Shown here: positions 57,550 through 64,000 of the stretch, piece by piece | Layout of the letters: each line of letters begins with the position of its first letter | Numbering within the stretch: position 1 is the first letter of the stretch | Source: Oscillospiraceae bacterium | GTDB lineage: Bacteria; Bacillota; Clostridia; Oscillospirales; Ruminococcaceae | DNA length: 64,000 bases | Reading direction: 5' to 3' | Assembly (NCBI GenBank): GCA_017550285.1 | Contig: JAFZPP010000025.1 | Coordinates: forward strand, 62,001 to 126,000 | The notes under the pieces: generated by a model | Databases searched by the model: none | Seen by the model: the letters and a program-made list of their open reading frames with translations, nothing else | What the model was told of the DNA's origin: nothing | Program-made: the position numbers and the translations under genes

Positions 57550-57603
57550 TTGACAGATGATCAAATCTGTGCTATAATAGCATACAGGTTAGCGCATGCT
57601 AAT
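57550..57603 (+). promoter_or_regulatory. Consensus promoter and iron box of the flavodoxin operon
   Basis: TTGACA 57550-57555, 17-bp spacer, TATAAT 57573-57578; GTTAG-CGCATG-CTAAT (57588-57603) sits on the start region. A strong promoter with an operator over +1 fits repression by iron-loaded DtxR. Confidence 0.78.
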
Positions 57604-57680
57604 CGTTTTGCAGATCTTACACGATCTGCATTCTTTCAGAACATCAGTAAGCAATAGCTTACCAACGAATGGAGGCCATT

Positions 57681-57794
57681 ATGATGCAGGCGATCTGGAT
57701 CGAGGCTGCTGTTTCCATCGTGACGATTGCAGGGACGACCTGTATCAAGCGACTGGCACAGCAAGCCATCCAAAAGGAAAAGAGGTTCGTATGA
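57681..57794 (+). CDS. 37-residue protein, first gene of the flavodoxin operon
   Basis: GGAGG at 57671-57675 and overlap (ATGA) with the next gene support it. Starts MMQAIWIEAAVSIVTIAG, has one Cys and ends in KEKRFV: a hydrophobic helix with a basic tail, perhaps membrane-attached. Too short for most annotation. Function unknown. Confidence 0.6.
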   Translation: MMQAIWIEAAVSIVTIAGTTCIKRLAQQAIQKEKRFV

Positions 57795-58090
57795 GTGTAG
57801 TGATCGTAGGCGGCAATGACCGCATGGCGACCCGGTATCAGGACATCTGCAAGTCCTTCCGCATGAAATCCAAGGTGTTTACACAGATGCCATCCGATTT
57901 TGAGAGCAAGATCGGATCGCCGGATCTGGTAGTGGTTTTCACGGGTACCTGCTCCCACAAAATGCTTGGCTGTGTGAAAAGCCGTTCTGCGAAGCATGGC
58001 TTCCCGGTCGAGCATGTACACAGTTCGAGCGTGAGTGCGCTGAAGCGCCTGCTGGAACGCTATGAGGACAGAGCAAATGTCGGGGCGTGA
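57791..58090 (+). CDS. DUF2325 protein
   Basis: 99 residues: SVVIVGGNDRMATRYQDICK, DLVVVFTGTCSHKMLGCVK and FPVEHVHSSSVSALKRLLE fit DUF2325, a Rossmann-like small domain. Often found near feo, DUF3793 and flavodoxin genes in Clostridia. Biochemical role unknown. Confidence 0.85.
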   Translation: MSVVIVGGNDRMATRYQDICKSFRMKSKVFTQMPSDFESKIGSPDLVVVFTGTCSHKMLGCVKSRSAKHGFPVEHVHSSSVSALKRLLERYEDRANVGA

Positions 58091-58652
58091 GCGGGCTGGC
58101 TTTGAGCGGAAGCTTGCGGTGCATTCCGCACCGGCACTTCTTGGCGTGAAATGCGCCAATTTAATCTCCCTACAGGTTAGCGAGTGCTCACCGTCTGAAT
58201 ATGCAACGGAGTTTGAGCTCCGCAGCGGCTTGCGGATGCGGATCCTTTGCCGTTGCCGGGAGAGAGTTCTGGTGTATGTATACCAACCCCTGCTGCTTGA
58301 CATCCAGCTTAGCCAACCGGATGTGACGGCGTTTTTGGCGCAGTACGGCTATATGCCTGACATGTCGGCTGAGGAAATGCTCGTGTGCCTGTCCGGGCGT
58401 ATGAAATGCGGCAGCTTTCCGCATGAGATCTGCATTTTCCTCGGCTATCCGCTGCCAGATGTGCAGGGCTTCATCGAAAACGAAGGCAAAAACTGTCTGC
58501 TGTGCGGCTACTACAAGGTCTACAGCGACCCTGAACAGGCGCAGCGGACATTTGCAAATTATGATCGGTGCAGAGATATTCTGTGCGATAAATTAGACCG
58601 GGGCTATGACCTGTTTCAGGCTCTGGTACTTTCCAAGGAGGAATTATCATGA
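58062..58652 (+). CDS. DUF3793 protein
   Basis: 196 residues. FPHEICIFLGYPLPDVQGFI and GKNCLLCGYYKVYSDP are the signature blocks; several Cys could bind metal or haem. It overlaps the preceding gene by 29 bases; a start at 58077 is an alternative. The 4-base overlap with the flavodoxin gene suggests coupled translation. Function unknown. Confidence 0.85.
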   Translation: MRTEQMSGRERAGFERKLAVHSAPALLGVKCANLISLQVSECSPSEYATEFELRSGLRMRILCRCRERVLVYVYQPLLLDIQLSQPDVTAFLAQYGYMPDMSAEEMLVCLSGRMKCGSFPHEICIFLGYPLPDVQGFIENEGKNCLLCGYYKVYSDPEQAQRTFANYDRCRDILCDKLDRGYDLFQALVLSKEELS

Positions 58653-59053
58653 AAACAGCTGTGATCTATTGGAGTGGAACGGGCAATACCGAGGCGATGG
58701 CACAGGCCGTTGCCGCTGGTGCAGGTGTTGAAGCGGTGAGCGTGTCGGACTTTTCCGGCAATGTCGAGGAATTCGATGCTCTGGCACTCGGTTGCCCTGC
58801 CATGGGCGCTGAGGTGCTCGAAGAAGATGTGTTCGAGCCGTTCTTCACCGGCATAGAAGGCATCCTCTCCGGCAAGAAGGTGCTCCTGTTCGGCTCCTAC
58901 GGCTGGGGTGACGGCGAGTGGATGCGCAACTGGCAGGATCGTGTGACAGCAGCCGGCGCAGAACTGATCGGCGGTGAGGGATATATCGTCAACGATGCAC
59001 CGGACGAGGATGACCTTGCTAAGCTGAAAGAGCTTGCAGCGCAGCTTGCATAA
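58649..59053 (+). CDS. Flavodoxin
   Basis: 134 residues, short-chain flavodoxin: FMN phosphate loop YWSGTGNTEAMA, the loop around LGCPAMGAEVLE and FGSYGWGDGEWMR. Replaces ferredoxin when iron is scarce, which fits the iron box at the operon promoter. AAGGAGG ribosome site. Followed by a terminator at 59342 after a degenerate stretch. Confidence 0.94.
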   Translation: MKTAVIYWSGTGNTEAMAQAVAAGAGVEAVSVSDFSGNVEEFDALALGCPAMGAEVLEEDVFEPFFTGIEGILSGKKVLLFGSYGWGDGEWMRNWQDRVTAAGAELIGGEGYIVNDAPDEDDLAKLKELAAQLA

Positions 59054-59098
59054 GAGGGCTGGCGTGAGTCTGAATGAGGTCAAAGAAACAACGATGAC

Positions 59099-59347
59099 GT
59101 GATCACGGGATGCAAAATCAGCGCCATCAAGACCGACCGGATTCGCCTCGTACTGCTATTCTCGTGACACATGAGCGTCGACAACTGCAAAGAGTGCAGG
59201 GGCAACAACCAGACCCTGCTGGCTAATGTTACCCGCCCAGAAGTGACGGCGTTCATTATCGCCATCACGTTCAATCTGCAAAAGCTGTATGCCCCTAAAC
59301 GCCGAGCTGAACATGGGGAAACTGCGGGAGGTCGTTACGCAAGATAG
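59099..59347 (+). pseudogene. Possible degenerate ORF after flavodoxin
   Basis: A frame encoding VITGCKISAIKTDRIRLVLL runs into an in-frame TGA at 59165-59167 and continues as CKECRGNNQTLLANVTRPEV to 59347. Codon use is gene-like, but there is no start with a ribosome site. LLANVTRPEVTAFI faintly recalls LLLDIQLSQPDVTAFL of the DUF3793 protein. Low confidence. Confidence 0.25.
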
Positions 59348-59364
59348 CCGAACTATCTTTTTTT
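59342..59364 (+). terminator. Terminator of the flavodoxin operon
   Basis: AGATAG, five-base loop, CTATCT, then a six-T run. Confidence 0.75.
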
Positions 59365-59416
59365 GAGAACAGCTGACAGTCTAAAATGCGAAAACAAGAA
59401 ATCATGAAAAGAAATA

Positions 59417-59455
59417 AAACAGGAAGATACCTCGAAATGAAGTATCTTCCTGTTT
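59417..59455. terminator. Perfect 14-bp hairpin, likely terminator of the 59542 gene
   Basis: AAACAGGAAGATAC pairs with GTATCTTCCTGTTT; on the minus strand TTTATTTC follows, 85 bases after that gene's stop. Confidence 0.65.
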
Positions 59456-59541
59456 AGTTTTTAGCTTGCTGTATAGGTCTTTACATAATAGTTGTTGAAA
59501 AACTTCTATATTAGTACCGACCTAATAGCAGGGGTTTTCGA

Positions 59542-59757
59542 TCAATGATATGTATATACTCTATGTTCTTCATCTAAGAAAGAATATTCTTTCAATTCTC
59601 CAATGTGTTTACTGATGAAATCAAGTACAGATTTCGGAACAGTATGCTTATTATAGGTTTTAGCTTTACCTGATGCATAAAAAACATCATAGCCCCGATC
59701 GTAAACGTTACCAGTTTTATTACTTTTCAGTACATAATGTTTAACTTTAATAATCAT
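59542..59757 (-). CDS. Small basic protein of unknown function
   Basis: 71 residues: MIIKVKHYVLKSNKTGNVYD at the start, KHTVPKSVLDFISKHIGELK later. Beta-rich N-terminus then helix. AGGTAGG precedes the ATG. Divergent from the ribbon-helix-helix gene at 59940 with a 14-bp inverted repeat between them. Lower GC than neighbours, suggesting acquired DNA. Confidence 0.6.
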   Translation of the reverse strand: MIIKVKHYVLKSNKTGNVYDRGYDVFYASGKAKTYNKHTVPKSVLDFISKHIGELKEYSFLDEEHRVYTYH

Positions 59758-59819
59758 AATTTACCTACCTTTCATGTTGTGGGCTTTCGCCCTGTCCTAT
59801 CCTTTGATTATATTATAAC

Positions 59820-59872
59820 ATAAGTCCCCTTATATGTCAATAGGCAAACTGCACAAACATAAGGGGACTTAT
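59820..59872. repeat. 14-bp inverted repeat between divergent small genes
   Basis: ATAAGTCCCCTTAT (59820-59833) and ATAAGGGGACTTAT (59859-59872); each arm is itself nearly palindromic, so they may be two operator sites for the ribbon-helix-helix protein. Confidence 0.65.
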
Positions 59873-59888
59873 TTGTCTATTTTATATG

Positions 59889-59917
59889 GTGACATATAAC
59901 GAAAAAACTGGTATAAT
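59889..59917 (+). promoter_or_regulatory. Promoter of the second ribbon-helix-helix gene
   Basis: GTGACA 59889-59894, 17-bp spacer, TATAAT 59912-59917; the inverted repeat at 59859-59872 lies just upstream. Confidence 0.65.
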
Positions 59918-59939
59918 AAATGTGAAAGGGGGCGAGATC

Positions 59940-60125
59940 ATGCCAACACCGGAGAGCGTAAAAAAAGCCGTAGCAAAGTATCAGGCACGTTTTGACGATA
60001 TCAAGCTACATATACCGCAAGGCAGTAAAGAACGCTGGAAAGCACATGCAGCGGCGCAGGGAAAGAGCCTTACAGCCTATATCATTGAACTAGTTGAAAC
60101 CGATATGAAAAAAAGCAAGGACTAA
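59940..60125 (+). CDS. Arc-like ribbon-helix-helix protein
   Basis: 61 residues from ATG 59940 (AAAGGGGG 7 bases upstream). DDIKLHIPQGSKERWKAHA and GKSLTAYIIELVE match the prophage protein at 42730 (shared KY..D.IK..P.G.KER.K). Probably a DNA-binding autoregulator; no adjacent toxin was recognised. A terminator overlaps its stop. Confidence 0.78.
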   Translation: MPTPESVKKAVAKYQARFDDIKLHIPQGSKERWKAHAAAQGKSLTAYIIELVETDMKKSKD

Positions 60126-60139
60126 ATCCTTGCTTTTTT
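60107..60139 (+). terminator. Terminator overlapping the ribbon-helix-helix stop
   Basis: AAAAAAGCAAGGA pairs with TCCTTGCTTTTTT; the stop codon is in the loop. Confidence 0.82.
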
Positions 60140-60218
60140 CAATGACAAAATAAGATTGATTATGCGCAATTCACAATCTAAAAAGAGACACCGGTTCATC
60201 TGAAAATCAATCCGGTGC

Positions 60219-60258
60219 AAAACGGGAGCGGCATGCAGAAGCCGCTCCCGTTTCTTTT
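60219..60258. terminator. Terminator of the STAS/HD-GYP operon
   Basis: AAACGGGAGCGGC pairs with GCCGCTCCCGTTT; T-rich on both sides, 25 bases after the STAS stop on the minus strand. Confidence 0.82.
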
Positions 60259-60282
60259 TCTGTATCCATGCATTCCTCTGTC

Positions 60283-60579
60283 TCACTCAATCGTCAGGAT
60301 ATCGGCAAAACCGGTGACCTCGAAAATATCCATAAGATCGGAACTGACATGAATGACCTTCATATCGCCCTGCCGGTTCATCTGCTTCTGCGCCATGAGA
60401 ATGACGCGCAGTCCCGCCGAGGAAATATACACCGTCTCTGCCAGATCAATCACCAGCGATCTGATCCCTTCCAGCGCCGTCTGAATCACCGTTTCGAGAG
60501 ACGGCGCGGTTTTGGTATCAATTCTGCCCTCAATTTCCAGTATCAGCTGTTCACCTGTCGCTTTCTGCGTGATGTTCAT
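60283..60579 (-). CDS. STAS-domain anti-sigma factor antagonist
   Basis: 98 residues, SpoIIAA/RsbV-like: GRIDTKTAPSLE, LVIDLAETVYISSAGLRVIL with the phosphorylatable Ser53/Ser54, and VTGFADILTIE. In such proteins an anti-sigma kinase phosphorylates the Ser and a PP2C-type phosphatase reverses it; neither partner is in the window. It is co-transcribed with the HD-GYP protein, which might tie c-di-GMP status to a partner switch. Confidence 0.9.
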   Translation of the reverse strand: MNITQKATGEQLILEIEGRIDTKTAPSLETVIQTALEGIRSLVIDLAETVYISSAGLRVILMAQKQMNRQGDMKVIHVSSDLMDIFEVTGFADILTIE

Positions 60580-60608
60580 GATTTCCCGTTCCTTTCACGA
60601 TTCTTTCT

Positions 60609-61904
60609 TTATTCACGTTTCCATGCGCCGCTTCGGTAGAAGGATTCCAGTATATCCGCATCGAGCTTTTTGCCCTCTGCCATACTGCGCAGAATCTCAA
60701 ACGCCTTTTCCGGCTCCATGGGCGGCTTATAGGGTCTGTCATCCGCCGTCAGCGCATCGTATATATCAATGATTGTGAGCAGCCGTGTCTCCGGCGCAAT
60801 TTCATCTCCCTGCCGTTTCTGCGGATAGCCCGAGCCGTCCAGCAGTTCATGATGTCCGGCAGCCCATTCCGGCACCGATTCATAATCGCCGGTGAACTCC
60901 ATTTTGGAAAGCAGCTTCGCGGTCAGGCTGACATGCGATTCAATGATTCTGCGCTCTGCTTCTGTCAGCGTCCCGCGGACAACCGTAATTGCCTCGACCT
61001 CCTCCGGCGTCAAAAGTGCACAGGTCGTTCCGTCCGATGCGATGCATTCTGTTTTTGCCGCTTCATACAGCCTGCCGACGGTTTCATCCTCAAGGATTCC
61101 CGCGGTATTTGCCGATAAGATGAGCTGTTCCGCATCATCCAGCGCCTGCAATTTCTCCGCATACGCTTCTGCGTCATCCTCCCCTTTCAGCAACCGGATT
61201 TGCAGCATCAGCCGTCCCGTTTCGATGCGGTGCTGAATATCATTCAGTTTGCTGCCGAGTCTGGTCGGCTTGTCCATGAGCTTCTGCGGAATCAGCAGCT
61301 TACCGATGTCATGCAGCCATACGCTCATGAGAAACGGCTCTGTCTGCGCAGGCACACAGGGCGAATCCGGCTCCAGCTCATGCATCCGCTCGATGTATTT
61401 TTCCGCATAGCTGACCATATTCTTTGTGTGGTTTGCATTGTACGAGGATTTTTCTTCAACCGCCGTGACCATGACCTCCACAAAGGATTTCATCAGATTC
61501 CGAATCTGATTTGCAAGGCTGCGGTTCCGGAGATAAAGCGTCGTTGCATCGGTTACATCGCTGATATGCGCAATGACGCCCGCCTTCTCCTCGCCGTGCA
61601 TCAGAAAATCCGATGTCATATAAAGGTAGGTCATGCTGCCGTTATTGACATACGGTATGGTTTTGACCGTGCGCCGCTTGGAATAGACCGCATCCGTGAT
61701 GATCTCAAAAAAAGCGTCATTGGCATCGGTCTGGTTCATGATCCATGCGATGCTTTTGCCGGTCAGGCTTTCCTCCGGTATGGAGAGAAGCTGCGCTGCT
61801 GCGTGATTGTGCAGCAGAATCTTGCCGTCAAAGCCGATCAGAATCACACCGTCTGACATATCATTCAGAATACTGCTGATCAGCTGTACATCATTATGTT
61901 CCAT
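60609..61904 (-). CDS. PAS/HD-GYP cyclic-di-GMP phosphodiesterase
   Basis: 431 residues from the ATG at 61904; the GTG at 61922 is an alternative and neither has a clear ribosome site. PAS domain (about 5-115: DMSDGVILIGFDGKILLHN), coiled linker, then HD-GYP (about 140-425) with HTKNMVSYAEK, WLHDIGKLLIPQ, HHELLDGSGYPQ and IDIYDALTADDRPYK. The HD metal ligands and the GYP motif are intact, so c-di-GMP hydrolysis is expected. Promoter: inverted copy C of the dispersed repeat, about 50 bases upstream. Confidence 0.9.
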   Translation of the reverse strand: MEHNDVQLISSILNDMSDGVILIGFDGKILLHNHAAAQLLSIPEESLTGKSIAWIMNQTDANDAFFEIITDAVYSKRRTVKTIPYVNNGSMTYLYMTSDFLMHGEEKAGVIAHISDVTDATTLYLRNRSLANQIRNLMKSFVEVMVTAVEEKSSYNANHTKNMVSYAEKYIERMHELEPDSPCVPAQTEPFLMSVWLHDIGKLLIPQKLMDKPTRLGSKLNDIQHRIETGRLMLQIRLLKGEDDAEAYAEKLQALDDAEQLILSANTAGILEDETVGRLYEAAKTECIASDGTTCALLTPEEVEAITVVRGTLTEAERRIIESHVSLTAKLLSKMEFTGDYESVPEWAAGHHELLDGSGYPQKRQGDEIAPETRLLTIIDIYDALTADDRPYKPPMEPEKAFEILRSMAEGKKLDADILESFYRSGAWKRE

Positions 61905-61954
61905 TATCACTATCACTTTCACTATATACGGAATGTTCGCATTATGGTTTCTTT

Positions 61955-62100
61955 ACTGTATTATATCATATTATGCCGCAAAAAACAAGCTGAGAGAAGT
62001 ATTTTTATGCAGCAGCTGATCTGCCGGAGAACTTTAGATCAATGGAGGCGGGCGCTGCCCGCTTATATCATATTATCATGCAAAAAGCAAGCGGAGAGCA
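61955..62100 (-). repeat. Dispersed promoter-bearing repeat, copy C (inverted)
   Basis: Read on the minus strand: GCTTGCTTTTTGC block, GCGGGCAGCGCCCGC (62048-62062), ATTGATCTAAAGTTCTCCGG, about 40 bp, then promoter TTGTTT, 17-bp spacer, TATAAT (61988-61960) facing the HD-GYP gene. Contains two promoter-like blocks, one at each end. Confidence 0.8.
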
Positions 62101-62258
62101 ATTACTTTTCATGCACGGCATTGAGAAAAAGGCGGAAGAAAGAATACATGCAATCGTTATTCTTATAGTATAATCTGCCATGTCATTTACTACTTGTAAT
62201 GTAAATATGTGACGAAAATATTTTTTCAAATTTCATAAGGAATTCTTTTCCGGCGGAC

Positions 62259-62300
62259 GTATTATAGATATAACGGGTAAGGCGCTGCCCGATATGAACG
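62259..62300. repeat. Fragment of the dispersed repeat (copy D)
   Basis: GTATTATAGATATAACGGG then GGCGCTGCCCG, a decayed form of the palindrome with AT-rich promoter-like flank, upstream of the lipoprotein gene. The 62101-62346 gap has no gene. Confidence 0.4.
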
Positions 62301-62346
62301 TAAAAATTTACTGAAATATGCGGAAAAACACCGCAGGAGGGACACA

Positions 62347-63906
62347 ATGAAAAAGAATATCATGCTGAAAGCAATGCCGCTTGTGCTCGCTGTAATGCTG
62401 GGCGCGACAGGATGCGGCGCAAAATATGACGCTGCGCAGAGCGCAGACACCGGCTTTATTCAAAAAACAATCAACGGTAAAATCTCGTCAATTTTTGATA
62501 CGGACTGCGGAATTGCAGCGGATAACGGCGGTGCCATGTTCTATGATGCCGGAATCATGATGAACACCGAGGAATACAGCGAATGGACCGAGGCGGGCTT
62601 TCTCAATGCCGCCGATACGCCGCTTTCAACCTTCTCCGCCGATGTGGATACAGCGTCCTATTCCAATATCCGCCGCTATATCACAGATGAATACCCGATA
62701 CCGAAGGATGCCGTGCGTATCGAGGAAATGATCAACTATTTCAAATATGATTATCCGGATCCGAACGAGGGTGAACCGTTCTCTGTAACGACAGAGCTGA
62801 CCGACTGCCCGTGGAACACAGAACATAAGCTGATGATGATCGGCATGCAGGCAAAGCATATCGACCTGTCGGAGCGCAAGCCGATGAACCTTGTGTTCCT
62901 GATCGACGTCAGCGGCTCGATGTACTCTGCCGACAAGCTGCCGCTCGTCCAAAAATCCTTCGGTATGCTGACCGACGAGCTGACAGAGCAGGATACGGTC
63001 TCGATCGTGACCTATGCAGGCGCGGACAGCGTTGTGCTCGAAGGCGTGTCCGGCAATGAGACGGTACGCATCCGCGAAGCCGTCGAAGGACTCGAAGCAG
63101 GCGGCTCGACCGCAGGTGCAGCCGGTATCAAAACCGCATACGAAATCGCACAGAAATACAAGATTCAGGGCGGCAACAACCGCGTCATTCTCGCAACGGA
63201 CGGCGACCTGAACGTCGGTATCTCGAGCGAGGAGGGGCTGAAAGCTCTCATCGAAAAAGAGCGTGAAAAGGGCATTTTCCTCTCCGTGCTCGGCTTCGGC
63301 ACCGGCAATATCAAGGACAACAAAATGGAGACGCTCGCCGATAACGGCAACGGCAATTATGCATACATCGACAGCGAAAACGAAGCGCGCCGCGTGCTCG
63401 TCGAGGAAATGGGCGGTACGCTTGAAACCGTCGCAAAGGACGTTAAATTCCAGGTTGAATTCAATCCGGATTACATCAGCGAATACCGTCTGATTGGCTA
63501 CGAAAACAGAATGCTTAATGCCGAGGACTTCGACGATGATACCAAGGATGCAGGCGAGATCGGTGCCGGTCATACCGTCACGGCGCTCTATGAAATCGCG
63601 GCACAGGACGCACCCGCAGCCGAAAATGTCTGCACGGTCTCCGTCCGCTATAAAGCGCCGAACGGCAATAAGAGCCAGCTTCTGAACTATCCGGTCTCCG
63701 CAGCGATCTATACGCCGGAAAGCTCCGCAGATATGCGCTTTGCATCGGCGGTCGCAGCATTCGGTCTGGTGCTCCGCGACAGCGAATTCAAGGGTGATGC
63801 CAGCCGTTCGCTCGTCAATGACCTGCTCTCGGACGAGACAATTCTCAATGATCCGTACAAAGCGGAATTTGCAGAACTGGTCAATCAGGCAAAGTTTGAC
63901 AATTAA
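62347..63906 (+). CDS. von Willebrand factor A lipoprotein (YfbK-like)
   Basis: 519 residues. Signal peptide with lipobox LGATGC (Cys23). A von Willebrand N-terminal domain (PLSTFSADVDTASYSNIRRY, about 95-115), a VWA domain with MIDAS DVSGSM starting at Asp187 and ATDGDLNVG, then a DUF3520-type C-terminal domain (about 370-515; VRYKAPNGN). CAGGAGGG ribosome site. Exported and lipid-anchored; probably binds a ligand through a divalent metal. No operon partners in the window. Confidence 0.9.
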   Translation: MKKNIMLKAMPLVLAVMLGATGCGAKYDAAQSADTGFIQKTINGKISSIFDTDCGIAADNGGAMFYDAGIMMNTEEYSEWTEAGFLNAADTPLSTFSADVDTASYSNIRRYITDEYPIPKDAVRIEEMINYFKYDYPDPNEGEPFSVTTELTDCPWNTEHKLMMIGMQAKHIDLSERKPMNLVFLIDVSGSMYSADKLPLVQKSFGMLTDELTEQDTVSIVTYAGADSVVLEGVSGNETVRIREAVEGLEAGGSTAGAAGIKTAYEIAQKYKIQGGNNRVILATDGDLNVGISSEEGLKALIEKEREKGIFLSVLGFGTGNIKDNKMETLADNGNGNYAYIDSENEARRVLVEEMGGTLETVAKDVKFQVEFNPDYISEYRLIGYENRMLNAEDFDDDTKDAGEIGAGHTVTALYEIAAQDAPAAENVCTVSVRYKAPNGNKSQLLNYPVSAAIYTPESSADMRFASAVAAFGLVLRDSEFKGDASRSLVNDLLSDETILNDPYKAEFAELVNQAKFDN

Positions 63907-63925
63907 CCTTCTCAGGCATAACAGG

Positions 63926-63958
63926 AAAGCCGTCGGTGTTTTGTGCACCGGCGGCTTT
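63926..63958 (+). terminator. Terminator after the VWA lipoprotein
   Basis: AAAGCCG-CGGTG arms pair with CACCG-CGGCTTT around a seven-base loop; followed by TGTGTT, so moderate strength. Confidence 0.75.
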
Positions 63959-63980
63959 GTGTTCAGACATGCATGGCTTT

Positions 63981-64000
63981 CAGCGGGCAGCTTGCATTTT
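63981..64000. repeat. Possible start of another dispersed repeat copy (cut by window end)
   Basis: AGCGGGCAGCTTGCATTTT resembles the palindrome start joined to the TTGC-T-rich block. Only 20 bases are visible. Confidence 0.3.

Noticed and set aside
59542-60125. Toxin-antitoxin pair
   Set aside because: The ribbon-helix-helix gene fits an antitoxin, but the neighbour is divergent and matches no toxin family I can recognise; I kept the genes but not the system.

Overview
The window looks like the chromosome of a Gram-positive, dockerin-producing Ruminococcus-type bacterium (Clostridia, Oscillospiraceae). The reasons are two very large secreted dockerin proteins with Thr-rich linkers, a type III glutamine synthetase next to an ANTAR regulator, a meso-DAP route through DapL, a sortase-anchored subtilase, an ECF transporter and a DtxR/Feo iron locus. 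The species cannot be fixed from sequence reading alone.

Region 1 (1-11.4 kb) is nitrogen and lysine metabolism: the end of glnA, an ANTAR regulator, an ANTAR-like antiterminator/terminator in front of glnN, then carA, a continuous carB-dapF fusion ORF, dapL and lysA. Region 2 (11.4-34.7 kb) is surface biology and signalling: an LPETG-anchored subtilase, a membrane diguanylate cyclase, a zinc-ribbon/lipoprotein operon, two dockerin proteins (one with a HELFH metalloprotease motif, one with about twelve MBG-like repeats, a poly-Thr linker and a 30-bp coding minisatellite), and a GntR-controlled ABC transporter.

Region 3 (about 34.75-46.6 kb) is a mobile island. Its AT-richer left part (about 35.0-43.25 kb) is an inovirus-like filamentous prophage. 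It has a Cro/C1-type repressor with three operators, a structured leader, small membrane proteins, a major-coat-like protein followed at once by a strong terminator, two larger coat/adsorption-type proteins, a gpVI-like protein, a Zot-type ATPase, a Rep_trans initiator, an inverted pair of paralogous small genes, a candidate sRNA, a ribbon-helix-helix protein and an iteron/hairpin cluster. No secretin is visible, which fits a host without an outer membrane. The right part holds a TnpX-type large serine recombinase with TnpW and small element-associated ORFs.

Region 4 (46.6-59.4 kb) is iron homeostasis. Two ABC half-transporters plus ECF S, T and fused A1A2 form one operon; feoA-feoA-feoB-small Cys protein-dtxR forms another; a methyltransferase and a DUF2325/DUF3793/flavodoxin operon follow. 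Four 16-bp boxes of the form GTTAG-N6-CTAAC lie at their promoters and suggest one DtxR-type regulon.

Region 5 (59.5-64 kb) has a divergent pair of small genes (one ribbon-helix-helix), a STAS protein, a PAS/HD-GYP phosphodiesterase and a von Willebrand lipoprotein. A dispersed intergenic repeat carrying a complete promoter (17-bp spacer) sits directly upstream of the subtilase, the diguanylate cyclase and the HD-GYP gene, linking c-di-GMP turnover and a surface protease through the same portable promoter.
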